Positions 26,216-33,949 of a stretch of DNA of 64,000 bases are shown in pieces. The stretch's first letter is position 1. The number at the start of each line of letters is the position of its first letter. Location: contig CAWKDD010000001.1 in assembly GCA_963848335.1 (NCBI GenBank), positions 1,674,001 through 1,738,000 on the forward strand. Direction: 5' to 3'. The notes beneath the pieces were generated by a model. It had not been told where the DNA came from. It made no database searches and saw only the letters and a list, made by a program, of their open reading frames with translations. The position numbers and the translations under genes were made by a program. The stretch is from Chersky-840 sp963848335 (lineage in GTDB: Bacteria > Actinomycetota > Acidimicrobiia > Acidimicrobiales > UBA8190).

Positions 26216-26965
26216 ATGCGAAAAATGGTGGTCGTCGTGGTGGGCACGCTCTTGGCCGTGGCGGCATCGTCGTGCAGCTCCTCGCCGAGCACGCCCGCGG
26301 CCACCGCCACCGTCGGTGACCTGAACGGCAAGACGCCGACCCAGATCCTCAGCGCCGCGACGGCGGCCGCCAAGAAGGCGGCCTCGGCCCACTACGTGCT
26401 CACCGCCGTCCAGGGCAAGGAGACCCAGACCATCAGCGGTGACGCCTCCCAGAGCGAAGGTCGGCAGTCGGTGGTGCAGGGAAGCGAGCACATCCAGGTC
26501 GTCTACGTCGGCGGCATCGCCTACGTCCAGGGCGACTCCGGCGGCCTGACCTCGGCCATGGGCATGACCGCCACGGTCGCCAAGAGCTATGCGAACAAGT
26601 GGATCGCCGTGCACAGCACCGACAGCCTGTTCAAGTCGATCGTGTCGGCCGTGTCATTGGCCGGCACGCTCGAGCAGCTGAACCCTTCGGGCAAGCTCAC
26701 CCTCACCGACGTGAAGACGGTGGGGGGTCAGCAGGTCATCGGCGTCAAAGGTGGGCTTCCCGGCACCCCGCAGTCGGGCGTGACCGGCACCTCCACGCTC
26801 TTCGTGTCCACGTCGAAACCGACCATCCCGGTGAAGTTCAGCGGCACAGCGACCGAGGGCAGCCAACACGTGGTGGACACCGGCACCTTCACCGACTGGG
26901 GCAAGGCGCTCCACCTGACCGCTCCCTCGGGCGCGGTGGCCTACTCCTCTTTGCCGACCAAGTGA
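26216..26965 (+). CDS. Secreted lipoprotein, LprG/LppX-like
   Basis: 249 residues with a signal peptide (RKMVVVVVGTLLAVAASSC) and a lipobox ending at Cys20, so it is predicted to be lipid-anchored outside the membrane. The mature part (TPTQILSAATAAAKKAASAH, later YANKWIAVHSTD) resembles the LprG/LppX group, which has a hydrophobic cavity for lipid transport; this is a fold-level guess. It ends 35 bp before the stop of the convergent clpP gene. Confidence 0.75.
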   Translation: MRKMVVVVVGTLLAVAASSCSSSPSTPAATATVGDLNGKTPTQILSAATAAAKKAASAHYVLTAVQGKETQTISGDASQSEGRQSVVQGSEHIQVVYVGGIAYVQGDSGGLTSAMGMTATVAKSYANKWIAVHSTDSLFKSIVSAVSLAGTLEQLNPSGKLTLTDVKTVGGQQVIGVKGGLPGTPQSGVTGTSTLFVSTSKPTIPVKFSGTATEGSQHVVDTGTFTDWGKALHLTAPSGAVAYSSLPTK

Positions 26966-26999
26966 CCACCGGCCGGGGTGGGGCTCGCGCGCCGCGGCC

Positions 27000-27632
27000 C
27001 TACCCGGCCACGGCCACCGGAGGCGGGAAGGCGAGACCGCGGCGGGGGGCGATGATGTCGTCGATGAGCCCGTATTCCATGGCCTCCTGGGCGGTCATGA
27101 AGTAGTCGCGGTCGAGGTCCTTCTCGACCTGTTCCGTCGGGCGCCCGCTGTGGTGCGCGATCACCTCGGCCATGCGCCTGGTGGTGGCGAGCACCTCGCG
27201 CAGTTGGATCTCCATGTCGCGCGGCGCGCCACGTGCCCCGGCCGATCCCTGATGGATCATGATCTTGGCGCTCGGAAGGGCCAGGCGCTTGCCGGGCGCG
27301 CCGCCGCACAAGATCATGGCGGCCGCCGACATCCCCATTCCCACGCACACCGTGGACACGTCGGGCCGGATGTGCTGGATGACGTCGTAGATGGCCATGC
27401 CGGCATAGGCGAGACCGCCGGGGGAGTTGATGTAGAGCGAGATGTCGCGCTCGGGCTCCTCGGCTTCGAGATAGAGAAGCTCGGCGATGATGAGGTTGGC
27501 GATCTGATCGTCCACCTCTTGTCCGAGGAACACGATGCGCTCGCGCAGGAGCATCGAGTAGATGTCGAACGCACGCTCGCCGCGCGACGACTGCTCGAGC
27601 ACGGTGGGGATCACCGACTGGTGTAGGGGCAC
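27000..27632 (-). CDS. clpP: ATP-dependent Clp protease proteolytic subunit, active type
   Basis: 210 residues from the GTG at 27632, chosen because GGGAGGAGGA lies about 8 nt upstream; a longer open frame to 27956 would run into the divergent gene. The serine protease triad is intact: Ser in GMGMSAAAMI (about 99), His in KIMIHQGSAG (about 125) and Asp in DLDRDYFMTAQEA (about 174). ClpP forms stacked heptamers that digest proteins fed in by ClpX or ClpC, neither of which is in the window. It is divergent from an XRE gene and a ClpP-like gene without catalytic residues. Confidence 0.94.
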   Translation of the reverse strand: MPLHQSVIPTVLEQSSRGERAFDIYSMLLRERIVFLGQEVDDQIANLIIAELLYLEAEEPERDISLYINSPGGLAYAGMAIYDVIQHIRPDVSTVCVGMGMSAAAMILCGGAPGKRLALPSAKIMIHQGSAGARGAPRDMEIQLREVLATTRRMAEVIAHHSGRPTEQVEKDLDRDYFMTAQEAMEYGLIDDIIAPRRGLAFPPPVAVAG

Positions 27633-27689
27633 GGGGCTCGTCCTCCTCCCGCGGCACGGATCCCCGCAGGGGGCCCACACCGGCGATGG

Positions 27690-27725
27690 TATCTCTTTTG
27701 TGAGATATCCTATTGCAGGTATAAT
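27690..27725 (+). promoter_or_regulatory. Promoter and operator copy B before XRE-ClpP-like operon
   Basis: A -35 TTGTGA (27698-27703), a 16-nt spacer and a perfect -10 TATAAT (27720-27725) form a strong promoter. A dyad TATCTC-ttttgt-GAGATA (27690-27707) covers the -35 box and would let a repressor block it. Confidence 0.7.
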
Positions 27726-27759
27726 GGCGAGTCGAACACGGACCGATCCGAGGAGGCCG

Positions 27760-28023
27760 GTGACCGCCCGCCGACACGAAACGGTCTTCCCCGGATTCCG
27801 GGAGATGGCCCAGCGACGCAAGGACCTGAGCGCCGAGCTCGTGACCCGGCGGCTGTCCCTGGGTCTGTCGCAGACCGAGGTGGCGGCGCGCATGGGGACG
27901 TCGCAGTCCGCTGTGGCCAGGCTCGAGGCGGGGGAGGCCGACATCCGGCTGTCCACCCTGGAGCGCTACGCCGCTGCTGTGGGCATGGACCTCGATTGGC
28001 GGCTGGGGGAGCGGGGACGTTGA
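27760..28023 (+). CDS. XRE-family helix-turn-helix regulator (second), coupled to ClpP-like gene
   Basis: 87 residues from the GTG at 27760, preceded by GAGGAGG. An ATG at 27724 is in frame but lies inside the -10 box, so it cannot be on the main transcript. The helix-turn-helix is TRRLSLGLSQTEVAARMGTS followed by QSAVARLEAGEADIRLSTLE and RYAAAVGMDLDWRL. The stop (TGA) overlaps the TTG start of the ClpP-like gene. The dyad over its promoter is the likely autoregulatory site. Confidence 0.82.
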   Translation: MTARRHETVFPGFREMAQRRKDLSAELVTRRLSLGLSQTEVAARMGTSQSAVARLEAGEADIRLSTLERYAAAVGMDLDWRLGERGR

Positions 28024-28655
28024 GCGTCCCGGCCGGCACCGCCGACGGTCCCGGACCGGGCTGGCCCGCCGACGCCCACCAGTCGGTGCAGGACCGCCTC
28101 TTCGACCAAAGGGTGGTCTTTCTGTGGGGCCCCCTCGACGCCACCGTCGCCGGGCAGCTGGCGGCGCAGCTCATGACCCTCGACGCCACCGGTGACGACC
28201 CCGTCCAGCTTCTCGTCGACAGCCCCGGCGGCACCCTCGAAGCCGCGCTGTGCCTCGTCGACGTCATCGACCTCCTCGGGGTGGAGCTGACGGCCACCTG
28301 CGTGGGCCGGGCCGTGGGCCCCGCCATCGGACCCCTGGCGGTCGCCCACCGGCGCCGGGCGACCCCGCACGCCCGTTTCCGCCTGTCGGAGCCCGTCCTC
28401 GAGATATCCGGGGGAGCCCGCGACCTGGGCGCCTGGGCAGCCGATCACCGGGCTCAGCTCCGCACGTTCTGCCGACGGCTGGCCCCGGCACTCGGGACCG
28501 CGCCCGAAGCCCTCGAGGAGGACCTCCGGACGGGGCGGTTCCTCGACGCCGCCCAGGCGCTCGAGTACGGGCTCATCGACGAGATCTGTGGCGACCCCGT
28601 GGGTCGTGTGCGCCCCCTGCTCGGCGCCCCGCTCGGCTTCGGACCCCGGCCCTGA
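28020..28655 (+). CDS. ClpP-like protein lacking the catalytic triad
   Basis: 211 residues from a TTG that overlaps the stop of the XRE gene (TTGA). The ClpP fold is recognisable throughout: QDRLFDQRVVFLWGPLDATV, PVQLLVDSPGGTLEAALCLV, and a C-terminal AAQALEYGLIDEICGDPVGR. Aligning with the active ClpP nearby, the Ser position is Gly (GRAVGPAI against GMGMSAAAM), the His position is Ser (RFRLSEP against IMIHQP) and the Asp position is Gly (RTGRF against DRDYF). It cannot be a peptidase. By analogy with ClpR it may join mixed ClpP rings, or it may serve as a scaffold for the coupled regulator. The low sequence identity argues for an old split. Confidence 0.88.
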   Translation: MSVPAGTADGPGPGWPADAHQSVQDRLFDQRVVFLWGPLDATVAGQLAAQLMTLDATGDDPVQLLVDSPGGTLEAALCLVDVIDLLGVELTATCVGRAVGPAIGPLAVAHRRRATPHARFRLSEPVLEISGGARDLGAWAADHRAQLRTFCRRLAPALGTAPEALEEDLRTGRFLDAAQALEYGLIDEICGDPVGRVRPLLGAPLGFGPRP

Positions 28656-28733
28656 CGCCACCGGCCCGGGGGGAGGGCCGACTCCGCTTCGGCCCCCAAG
28701 CGTGCCCAGGCAGGCCCGGATCGCTCTGCATCA

Positions 28734-28761
28734 ACTTTACATAAGATACATTATCGGCGGC
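28734..28761 (-). other. dif site (XerC/XerD chromosome dimer resolution site)
   Basis: Read on the minus strand: XerC-side arm GCCGCCGATAA, 6-bp centre TGTATC, XerD-side arm TTATGTAAAGT, 28 bp in all. The inner arms (ATAA / TTAT) are perfect mirror images and the XerD arm is nearly identical to those of E. coli and B. subtilis dif. It lies in an untranslated gap and is AT-rich in a GC-rich region. It marks the replication terminus, where FtsK activates XerCD to resolve chromosome dimers. Confidence 0.88.
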
Positions 28762-29143
28762 TTTTGCGGCTCGGGATCCGGCCACCAGGCACGCTGCGGC
28801 AACCCCTTTCGGCCCGCCCCCTCGGCCCCCAGGGACCTGCCCGGTGCCCACTGCGGCGACACACGGGTTCCCCCCGGGAGCGGATCGACGCTCACAGAGC
28901 CAGGCGGACAGGGGTTATCTGTGCTGCCCGGAGCCCCATTGTCCGCCGCCCATGGACACGGTGCCCACGCAGTCGTACGGTTGCCCTGGGCACCACCCAC
29001 GACCTCGTTGGCGACCTTCGCTGGGCGTCGGCGGGGCACGGACATCGGTTCTCACAGCGAGGTCGGTGCCCCGTCGATGTCTCGGTTGTGGTGACGCCGG
29101 CTGCGGAACCCCCGGCGCAGGCCTCCCCGAGAGCGCCGGGAGG
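28762..29143. other. Intergenic stretch after dif, no gene seen
   Basis: The open frames here are short, change frame and show no family resemblance. No tRNA cloverleaf or clear hairpin terminator was found. Confidence 0.5.
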
Positions 29144-29857
29144 TCAGGCCGGGGCCAGGTGCCGCTCGAACCACCCGAGCATGCGCCGCCAGGCGTCCAC
29201 CGCCGAGGGCTCGTGGTAGCTGTCCCGTCTGTCGCAGTTGAAGCCGTGATCCGCCTCGGGGTAGCGCACGATCTCGGTGTCCACCTTGGCCGCCGCCGCG
29301 GCGGCCCGCAGGGCCTCGACCTCCTCGACGGGGATCCCCTGGTCCCGGTCGCCGTACAAGCCCAACCACGGGGCCTGGAGCTCGGCCGCCAGATCGAGCT
29401 GTGACGCCATCCCGAAACGCCCCTGGGCGATTCCTCCCCCGTAGAAGGTCACGCCCGCGCCCAGGGGTCGACGCACCGAGGCCAGGAAGGCCACCGTCCC
29501 GCCCATGCAGAACCCCACCACCCCCACGCGGGCGGGCGCGAAGCCCGCTTCCCCGAGATACCCGAGGGCGGCGTCGATGTCGTTGAGGACCCCGGCCTCG
29601 GAGAGTCCGGCGAAGTGAGGCATGATCTTGTCGTAGTCGCCGTAACCGAGGACGGGGTCACCGGTCCGGTGAAAGAGGTGCGGGGCGACGGCCCGGTACC
29701 CCGCCGCAGCCAGCCGTCGGGTGACGTCCTCGATGTGCTCGTTCACGCCGAACGCCTCCTGCGCCACGACGACGGCGGCGCGGGCCTCCCCTTCGGGCTC
29801 GACGTCGTACAGGCCCATGTCTCCGTCAGGCGTGGTGAGTGTCACGGTCTTGGGCAC
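29144..29857 (-). CDS. Dienelactone hydrolase family protein
   Basis: 237 residues from a GTG at 29857 with GAGGAGG a few nt upstream; an ATG at 29881 is a possible alternative. The alpha/beta-hydrolase core has the Cys nucleophile in VVGFCMGGTVAFLA, Asp in LYGDRDQGIPVEEV, His in PEADHGFNCD and the acidic residue in QEAFGVNEHIEDVTRRLA, all typical of dienelactone hydrolases. These open lactone rings in aromatic breakdown, but many relatives have other esterase roles. It is divergent from the small membrane protein gene at 30064, with operator copy C between them. Confidence 0.88.
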   Translation of the reverse strand: MPKTVTLTTPDGDMGLYDVEPEGEARAAVVVAQEAFGVNEHIEDVTRRLAAAGYRAVAPHLFHRTGDPVLGYGDYDKIMPHFAGLSEAGVLNDIDAALGYLGEAGFAPARVGVVGFCMGGTVAFLASVRRPLGAGVTFYGGGIAQGRFGMASQLDLAAELQAPWLGLYGDRDQGIPVEEVEALRAAAAAAKVDTEIVRYPEADHGFNCDRRDSYHEPSAVDAWRRMLGWFERHLAPA

Positions 29858-29970
29858 CGGGCCTCCTCGCTCATCGGTCATCGCTGATCGTCGCCGGTCG
29901 CCCCTTGGGCCAGCGGCGGTCCACGATGCCATCGCAGGCCACCGAGAAGCCATCCGGGCTCGGAGACAGA

Positions 29971-29988
29971 CATACCATCTGTGGTATA
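29971..29988. promoter_or_regulatory. Operator copy C
   Basis: CATACCATCTGTGGTATA contains the perfect inverted repeat ATACCA-tctg-TGGTAT (29972-29987). It lies between the divergent dienelactone hydrolase and small membrane protein genes. Confidence 0.6.
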
Positions 29989-30063
29989 CACGGGCGCGGG
30001 GCGATGGGCGTGCGCAGGACGAGAAGGAGGGTGACTCGGCCAGCGAGGGGTTTCGGTGGGAGA

Positions 30064-30318
30064 ATGAAGATCGTGAGACCCGAGGCGGTCGTCTTCTTGA
30101 TCGCAGTGGCGGTGATCGTGGTCATCGGTGTCGTCCGTCGTCTCACCAGGGGCCCGGTCGACGAGCGCCAGGACCACCCGTTTCCGTACACCCCCACGGT
30201 GTACGGCATCGTGCTCGCCGCCCTGGCTCTGGTGGCGGCGGGCGTCGGCCGTGCCGCGATGGGCGGGGGGCGAGTGGTCGCCAAGGTATGGCACCGGGGA
30301 GCGGGAAAGCCGGCCTAA
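30064..30318 (+). CDS. Small two-helix membrane protein of unknown function
   Basis: 84 residues from the ATG at 30064, with GTGGGAGA just upstream. Two membrane helices are clear (AVVFLIAVAVIVVIGVV and VYGIVLAALALVAAGVG), separated by a charged loop and followed by a basic tail. It is not recognised. The nearby operator copy C suggests control by one of the XRE proteins. After it, 30319-30533 holds no supportable gene. Confidence 0.6.
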   Translation: MKIVRPEAVVFLIAVAVIVVIGVVRRLTRGPVDERQDHPFPYTPTVYGIVLAALALVAAGVGRAAMGGGRVVAKVWHRGAGKPA

Positions 30319-30547
30319 GCCTCGCTGGGAGGGAGACGAGAGCTGGCCGCCCGTGCGGCCTCACCAGCCCTGTGTTCGCTGCCCCAAGCAGCGACCAAGC
30401 CGCCCCACGCTCACCGGCTGGTGGGCCAACGTCGTTTTCGCTCGCTGCAAATCTACCCAGTCCGGGCTGGCTCGGTTCGTGACGAGCACACCTTCTCGTG
30501 GTGACCCGGCGTGGTCCCGTTTTCGTACGCGCCCATATCCCATCTTT

Positions 30548-30561
30548 GGGTAGTGGGTCAG
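30548..30561 (+). repeat. Inverted copy of a 14-bp IS-end-like repeat
   Basis: GGGTAGTGGGTCAG is the reverse complement of the repeats at 30991-31004 and 31028-31041. It overlaps the stop codon of the small membrane protein gene at 30558. Confidence 0.6.
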
Positions 30562-30833
30562 ATTGAGCCGGCGTGGCCTCTCGGGCTATGGCGCAGCCTG
30601 TGGAAGGAATAGATCAGCCCCAGGGCAAGGATTACCCCGACGCCTGCACCAAAAGTCAGCCACGCCGGCCCCGCCCTCGTAGCGGGCTGATTTGGAAGGC
30701 TGAGCACGTCGTGAGCCGAATAGGCAGCGGCCACGGTCCCCTCGATACCAAAGACCACGGCCACCCCGACGATGATCAGGACCTGCCTGATCCTTTCTCT
30801 GGTCACCACCGCAAGCGTCTGCCTCAGAGACAC
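30558..30833 (-). CDS. Small two-helix membrane protein, possibly truncated
   Basis: 91 residues from a GTG. Two membrane helices (VLIIVGVAVVFGIEGTVAAA and FGAGVGVILALGLIYSFH) flank a polar loop. The stop codon is formed inside a repeat resembling an insertion-sequence end, so the original C-terminus may have been cut off. No family is recognised. It lies just downstream of the transposase remnant on the same strand, so it could also be a passenger of the decayed element. Confidence 0.5.
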   Translation of the reverse strand: MSLRQTLAVVTRERIRQVLIIVGVAVVFGIEGTVAAAYSAHDVLSLPNQPATRAGPAWLTFGAGVGVILALGLIYSFHRLRHSPRGHAGSI

Positions 30834-30835
30834 CC

Positions 30836-31026
30836 TCAGTCAAGCAGGGCGGCAATCTGAAAGGTGGACCAGGGGTAGTTCTCGACCCCGGCCGCCATGG
30901 CGGGCGTGGTCGGCCGTCCGGCCTTCTTGGAGAGGGTCTGGTGGGTCCGAGGTTGTACCAGGCGAAGTGGAGACTCACGGCCAGTTCAAACTGACCCACT
31001 ACCCGTTTCTGATATGGCCTGGGCAA
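30836..31026 (-). pseudogene. C-terminal remnant of a DDE-type (IS1-like) transposase
   Basis: The segment QFELAVSLHFAWYNL followed, after a 1-base shift, by THQTLSKKAGRPTTPAMAAG and VENYPWSTFQIAALLD-stop matches the C-termini of a common transposase family (the NF-RPHQTL and TPAMAAG signatures). About 50 codons remain and the N-terminal catalytic domain is missing. Two direct copies of CTGACCCACTACCC sit at its upstream end. This is old debris, not a mobile element. Confidence 0.65.
30991..31004 (+). repeat. IS-end-like repeat, copy 2
   Basis: CTGACCCACTACCC, preceded by TTCAAA. It repeats directly 37 bp on and inversely at 30548-30561. Confidence 0.6.
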
Positions 31027-31027
31027 A

Positions 31028-31041
31028 CTGACCCACTACCC
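31028..31041 (+). repeat. IS-end-like repeat, copy 3
   Basis: CTGACCCACTACCC, preceded by GCAAA. A perfect 7-bp hairpin, ACCCATA-tttgc-TATGGGT, overlaps its end (31038-31056). Confidence 0.6.
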
Positions 31042-31091
31042 ATATTTGCTATGGGTGGGTGCGCGGGGCTCGCTGCTCCTCCCCCATGCCA

Positions 31092-31097
31092 TAACCT
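31092..31097 (+). promoter_or_regulatory. -10 box TAACCT, 9 nt before the LmbE-family gene
   Basis: There is no Shine-Dalgarno sequence between it and the ATG at 31107; a leaderless message is likely. Confidence 0.5.
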
Positions 31098-31106
31098 GCC
31101 CAGGCG

Positions 31107-31901
31107 ATGGCCACCGCAGTGTTCTTCCACGCGCATCCCGACGACGAGGCGATCTCGACGGCGGGCACGATGGCCCGGATGGCCGCCGACGGGCACCGGG
31201 TGGTGCTCGTGACCGCCACGCGAGGCGAGCTGGGTGAGATCCCCGAGGGGCTCCTCTCCCCCGGCGAGGACCTGGCCGGTCGGCGGGCCGTCGAGCTGGC
31301 CGCCGCGTGCGAGGTGCTGGGGGTGGCCCGTCACGAGTATCTCGGCTACCGCGACTCGGGTATGGCCGGCGAGCCCACCAACGACGACCCGGCGTGCTTC
31401 TGGCAGGCCGACGTCGACGAGGCCGCGGCGCGACTGGCCCGCATCCTCGACCAGGAGCAGGCACAGGTGTTCGCCACCTACGACGAGAACGGCGGCTACG
31501 GCCATCCCGACCACATCCAGGTCCACCGCGTGGGGCTGCGGGCCGCGGCGCGCGCCGGCACCGAGCGCGTGTTCATGGCCACCATGAACCGCGACCACAT
31601 GTTGTCCCTGGCCGATCGCGCCGACGAGTTCGGACTGGCCATGCCCGACGAACAGCGTTCCATGCTCGACACCCTGGGTGTCCACGCCGACCGGATCACC
31701 ACCGCCGTGGACGTGAGCGACTATCTCGACCGCAAGCGGCGCGCCATGCAGGTGCACGCCAGCCAGATCAGCGACACCTCGTTCTTCCTCACCATGCCAC
31801 CCGTTGCCTTCGCGGCGGTGTGGGGCACGGAGTGGTACATCCGTGTCGGGGCTCAGGCCCGGGCCGGCTTCGAGGACTCGCTGCTCGCCCCGTCGGGCTG
31901 A
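31107..31901 (+). CDS. LmbE/PIG-L family deacetylase (MshB/Mca-like)
   Basis: 264 residues. Zinc-binding motifs are AHPDDEAISTAGTMA near the N-terminus and YGHPDHIQVHRVG in the middle, as in the actinobacterial enzymes MshB (GlcNAc-inositol deacetylase of mycothiol synthesis) and Mca (mycothiol S-conjugate amidase). The acidic residue of DDE serves as general base. The motifs do not decide between the two functions or other sugar deacetylases. Its stop overlaps the ATG of the DinB gene (TGATG), so the two are co-translated, which fits thiol metabolism since DinB-fold proteins can be thiol transferases. Confidence 0.87.
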   Translation: MATAVFFHAHPDDEAISTAGTMARMAADGHRVVLVTATRGELGEIPEGLLSPGEDLAGRRAVELAAACEVLGVARHEYLGYRDSGMAGEPTNDDPACFWQADVDEAAARLARILDQEQAQVFATYDENGGYGHPDHIQVHRVGLRAAARAGTERVFMATMNRDHMLSLADRADEFGLAMPDEQRSMLDTLGVHADRITTAVDVSDYLDRKRRAMQVHASQISDTSFFLTMPPVAFAAVWGTEWYIRVGAQARAGFEDSLLAPSG

Positions 31902-32389
31902 TGGGCGGCGCCGGGGACGACCACCACGTACCGGGCGTCGTGTCCGGGGAGAAGGAGACTTTCCTCGCCTTCCTCGGCTACCTGCGCACGAGTGTCGACG
32001 ACAAGCTCGAGGGCGTCTCCGACGCCGACGCTCGTCGCCCCATGGTGGCCTCGGGCACCACCCTCCTCGGGATCGTCAAGCACCTGGCCTTCGTCGAGGT
32101 CTACTGGTCCCAGCGGCGCTTCGCCGGTTCGGAAGTGGTGCTGCACGGCGACGGGTTCGAACTCGAGCCCGGCGACACCGTGTCGTCCGTGCGCCGCCAC
32201 TACCTCGAGGCAGGCCGGCAAACCGACGAGATCGTGACCGCCTGTGCCGACCTCGAACAACCCCTGGCCCGGGGCCGCCACGGCCTCACCCTGCGGTGGA
32301 TGCTCGCCCACCTCGTCGAAGAGACGGCGCGCCACGCCGGGCACGCCGACATCCTCCGCGAGCTCGTCGACGGCACGACGGGTCGCTGA
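31901..32389 (+). CDS. DinB-fold protein (DUF664 type)
   Basis: 162 residues. The four-helix DinB/YfiT fold shows FLGYLRTSVDDKLEGVSDAD, TTLLGIVKHLAFVEVYW with the first metal His, and LRWMLAHLVEETARHAGHAD with the HxxxH metal residues. Related proteins bind a divalent metal and some use mycothiol or bacillithiol. The ATG overlaps the stop of the LmbE-type gene, suggesting a shared thiol-related role. It ends 6 bp before the stop of the convergent HtrA gene. Confidence 0.83.
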   Translation: MGGAGDDHHVPGVVSGEKETFLAFLGYLRTSVDDKLEGVSDADARRPMVASGTTLLGIVKHLAFVEVYWSQRRFAGSEVVLHGDGFELEPGDTVSSVRRHYLEAGRQTDEIVTACADLEQPLARGRHGLTLRWMLAHLVEETARHAGHADILRELVDGTTGR

Positions 32390-32395
32390 GCAGGT

Positions 32396-33949
32396 TCAGC
32401 TGGCCGGGGCGAGGCCCAAGGTGGCGGACACGGTGAGCTTCTGCTGGCCCCGGTACAAGGTGAGCTGCACCGACGAGCCCGACGGTGACCCCTGGACGTC
32501 GTTGGTGAGCCCCTGTGCGGAGGTCACGGCCTTGCCGTTGAAGTCCACGATGACGTCGCCGGTCATGACGCCGGCGGTGTCGGCCGGCGACCCGCTCACC
32601 ACCGACACCACCAGCGCGCCCGAAGGGGGGACGAGCCCGTAGGCCGCCTGCTCCTGAGGGGTCTCGTCGGTCACCTCGACACCGAGGTAGGACTTGGCCT
32701 TGCCCGCCGTGCCCCCGCTGCGCAGGGTGGCCACCAACCCCTGGAGCGTCGAGGAGGGGATGGCGAAACCGATGTTCTGGGCCGGGGCGTTGCCCGTGCT
32801 CGACGAGGCCACCGCCGTGTTCATCCCCACGACCTGCCCGGCCGAGTCCACCAGCGGGCCGCCCGAGTTGCCTGAGTTGATGGCGGCATCGGTCTGGATC
32901 ATGTTCTCGAGGGTCTCGCCCGCCCCGGCGCCGGCGTCGCCGGCTTGGACCGTCCGGCCCGTGGCCGACACGATGCCCGAGGTCACCGTGGGTGTTCCCG
33001 CCGACAGGCCCAGCGCGTTGCCGATGGCGATCACGGCGTCACCGACCTGGAGCTTGGTCGAGTCGCCGAAGGTCACGGCCTGGAGGTCCGACGGAGGGGA
33101 ATTGATCTTGAGCAGTGCCGTGTCGCTCGAGGGGTCGGCGCCCACCAGCGTGGCGGGCAGCGCCGCCGTCTGGCCGTAGAGGGTGACGGTGATGGTCGTG
33201 GCCCCCGAGATGACGTGATTGTTGGTGATCACCTCTCCGGTGTCGTCGATGATCATCCCCGTGCCCTGGTCCTCGACCGCCCCGCTGAACAGACCGTTGG
33301 CCCCCGTCCCCGGTCCCTTGGCGTCGATCGACACCACCTCGGGCAGGACGCTCTTCACGATGGTGGGGATCTGGGCGCCGCCGGCGAGGGCCGGGCCGGG
33401 TGTCTCCTGGCCCACTTTGACCGTCGGAGCCGAGCTTCCACCGTTCCCGGTGCCGAGCGCTTCGGCGATCCCCGCCCCGGCGCCCCCGCCGACGAGAGCG
33501 GCCACCACGGCGACGACCACCCATCCCCGCCAGCCCCGGGGATCGGCCGGCGCGGTGGCGGGCGGAGGCGCCGGCCAGGACCCTGCCACCGCCGGCCCGG
33601 AACCGGGGAGGGACGGCGGTGTGCCCGGCGGGGGCCATCCCGGCGCCAGGGGTGTCTCGGGCCCCCGCCATACCGGGGGTGCCGGTGACTGGGGAGCCCA
33701 CGACTCCCATGGTGCAGGGCTCGGAGCGGGCGAGGACGCCGACGGAGCCGATGGCGGCGGAGGTGCCTCTCCGGGCTGCGCAGGCCCCTCCCCCACCGAG
33801 GTGGGCGGGCTCTGCGGTGCAGAATCCGTGGGCCGGGGGGCGTCGGTGGACCGGGCGGCGTCGGTGGACCGGGGGGCTTGGGTGGGCGTGGGCGCTACGG
33901 GCGTCGACCCGGCCTCATCGGCCCCGGGGCTCTGACGCGTTTCGTCCAC
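32396..33949 (-). CDS. Membrane-anchored HtrA/DegP-type serine protease with PDZ domain (second)
   Basis: 517 residues. A proline-rich cytoplasmic region of about 135 residues precedes a membrane helix (GWVVVAVVAALVGGGAGAGI), then the protease and a C-terminal PDZ domain. The triad is intact: His in TNNHVISGA (about 243), Asp in SSDTALLKI (about 276), Ser in NSGNSGGPLVD (about 361). The GTG start has AGGAG 7 nt upstream. It differs from the copy at 1551 in the linker and the PDZ sequence, so the two probably serve different substrates. Confidence 0.9.
   Translation of the reverse strand: MDETRQSPGADEAGSTPVAPTPTQAPRSTDAARSTDAPRPTDSAPQSPPTSVGEGPAQPGEAPPPPSAPSASSPAPSPAPWESWAPQSPAPPVWRGPETPLAPGWPPPGTPPSLPGSGPAVAGSWPAPPPATAPADPRGWRGWVVVAVVAALVGGGAGAGIAEALGTGNGGSSAPTVKVGQETPGPALAGGAQIPTIVKSVLPEVVSIDAKGPGTGANGLFSGAVEDQGTGMIIDDTGEVITNNHVISGATTITVTLYGQTAALPATLVGADPSSDTALLKINSPPSDLQAVTFGDSTKLQVGDAVIAIGNALGLSAGTPTVTSGIVSATGRTVQAGDAGAGAGETLENMIQTDAAINSGNSGGPLVDSAGQVVGMNTAVASSSTGNAPAQNIGFAIPSSTLQGLVATLRSGGTAGKAKSYLGVEVTDETPQEQAAYGLVPPSGALVVSVVSGSPADTAGVMTGDVIVDFNGKAVTSAQGLTNDVQGSPSGSSVQLTLYRGQQKLTVSATLGLAPAS

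Noticed and set aside
28588..29094. A 168-codon frame reading across dif
   Set aside because: It overlaps the end of the ClpP-like gene in another frame and reads through the dif site; its content is not protein-like.
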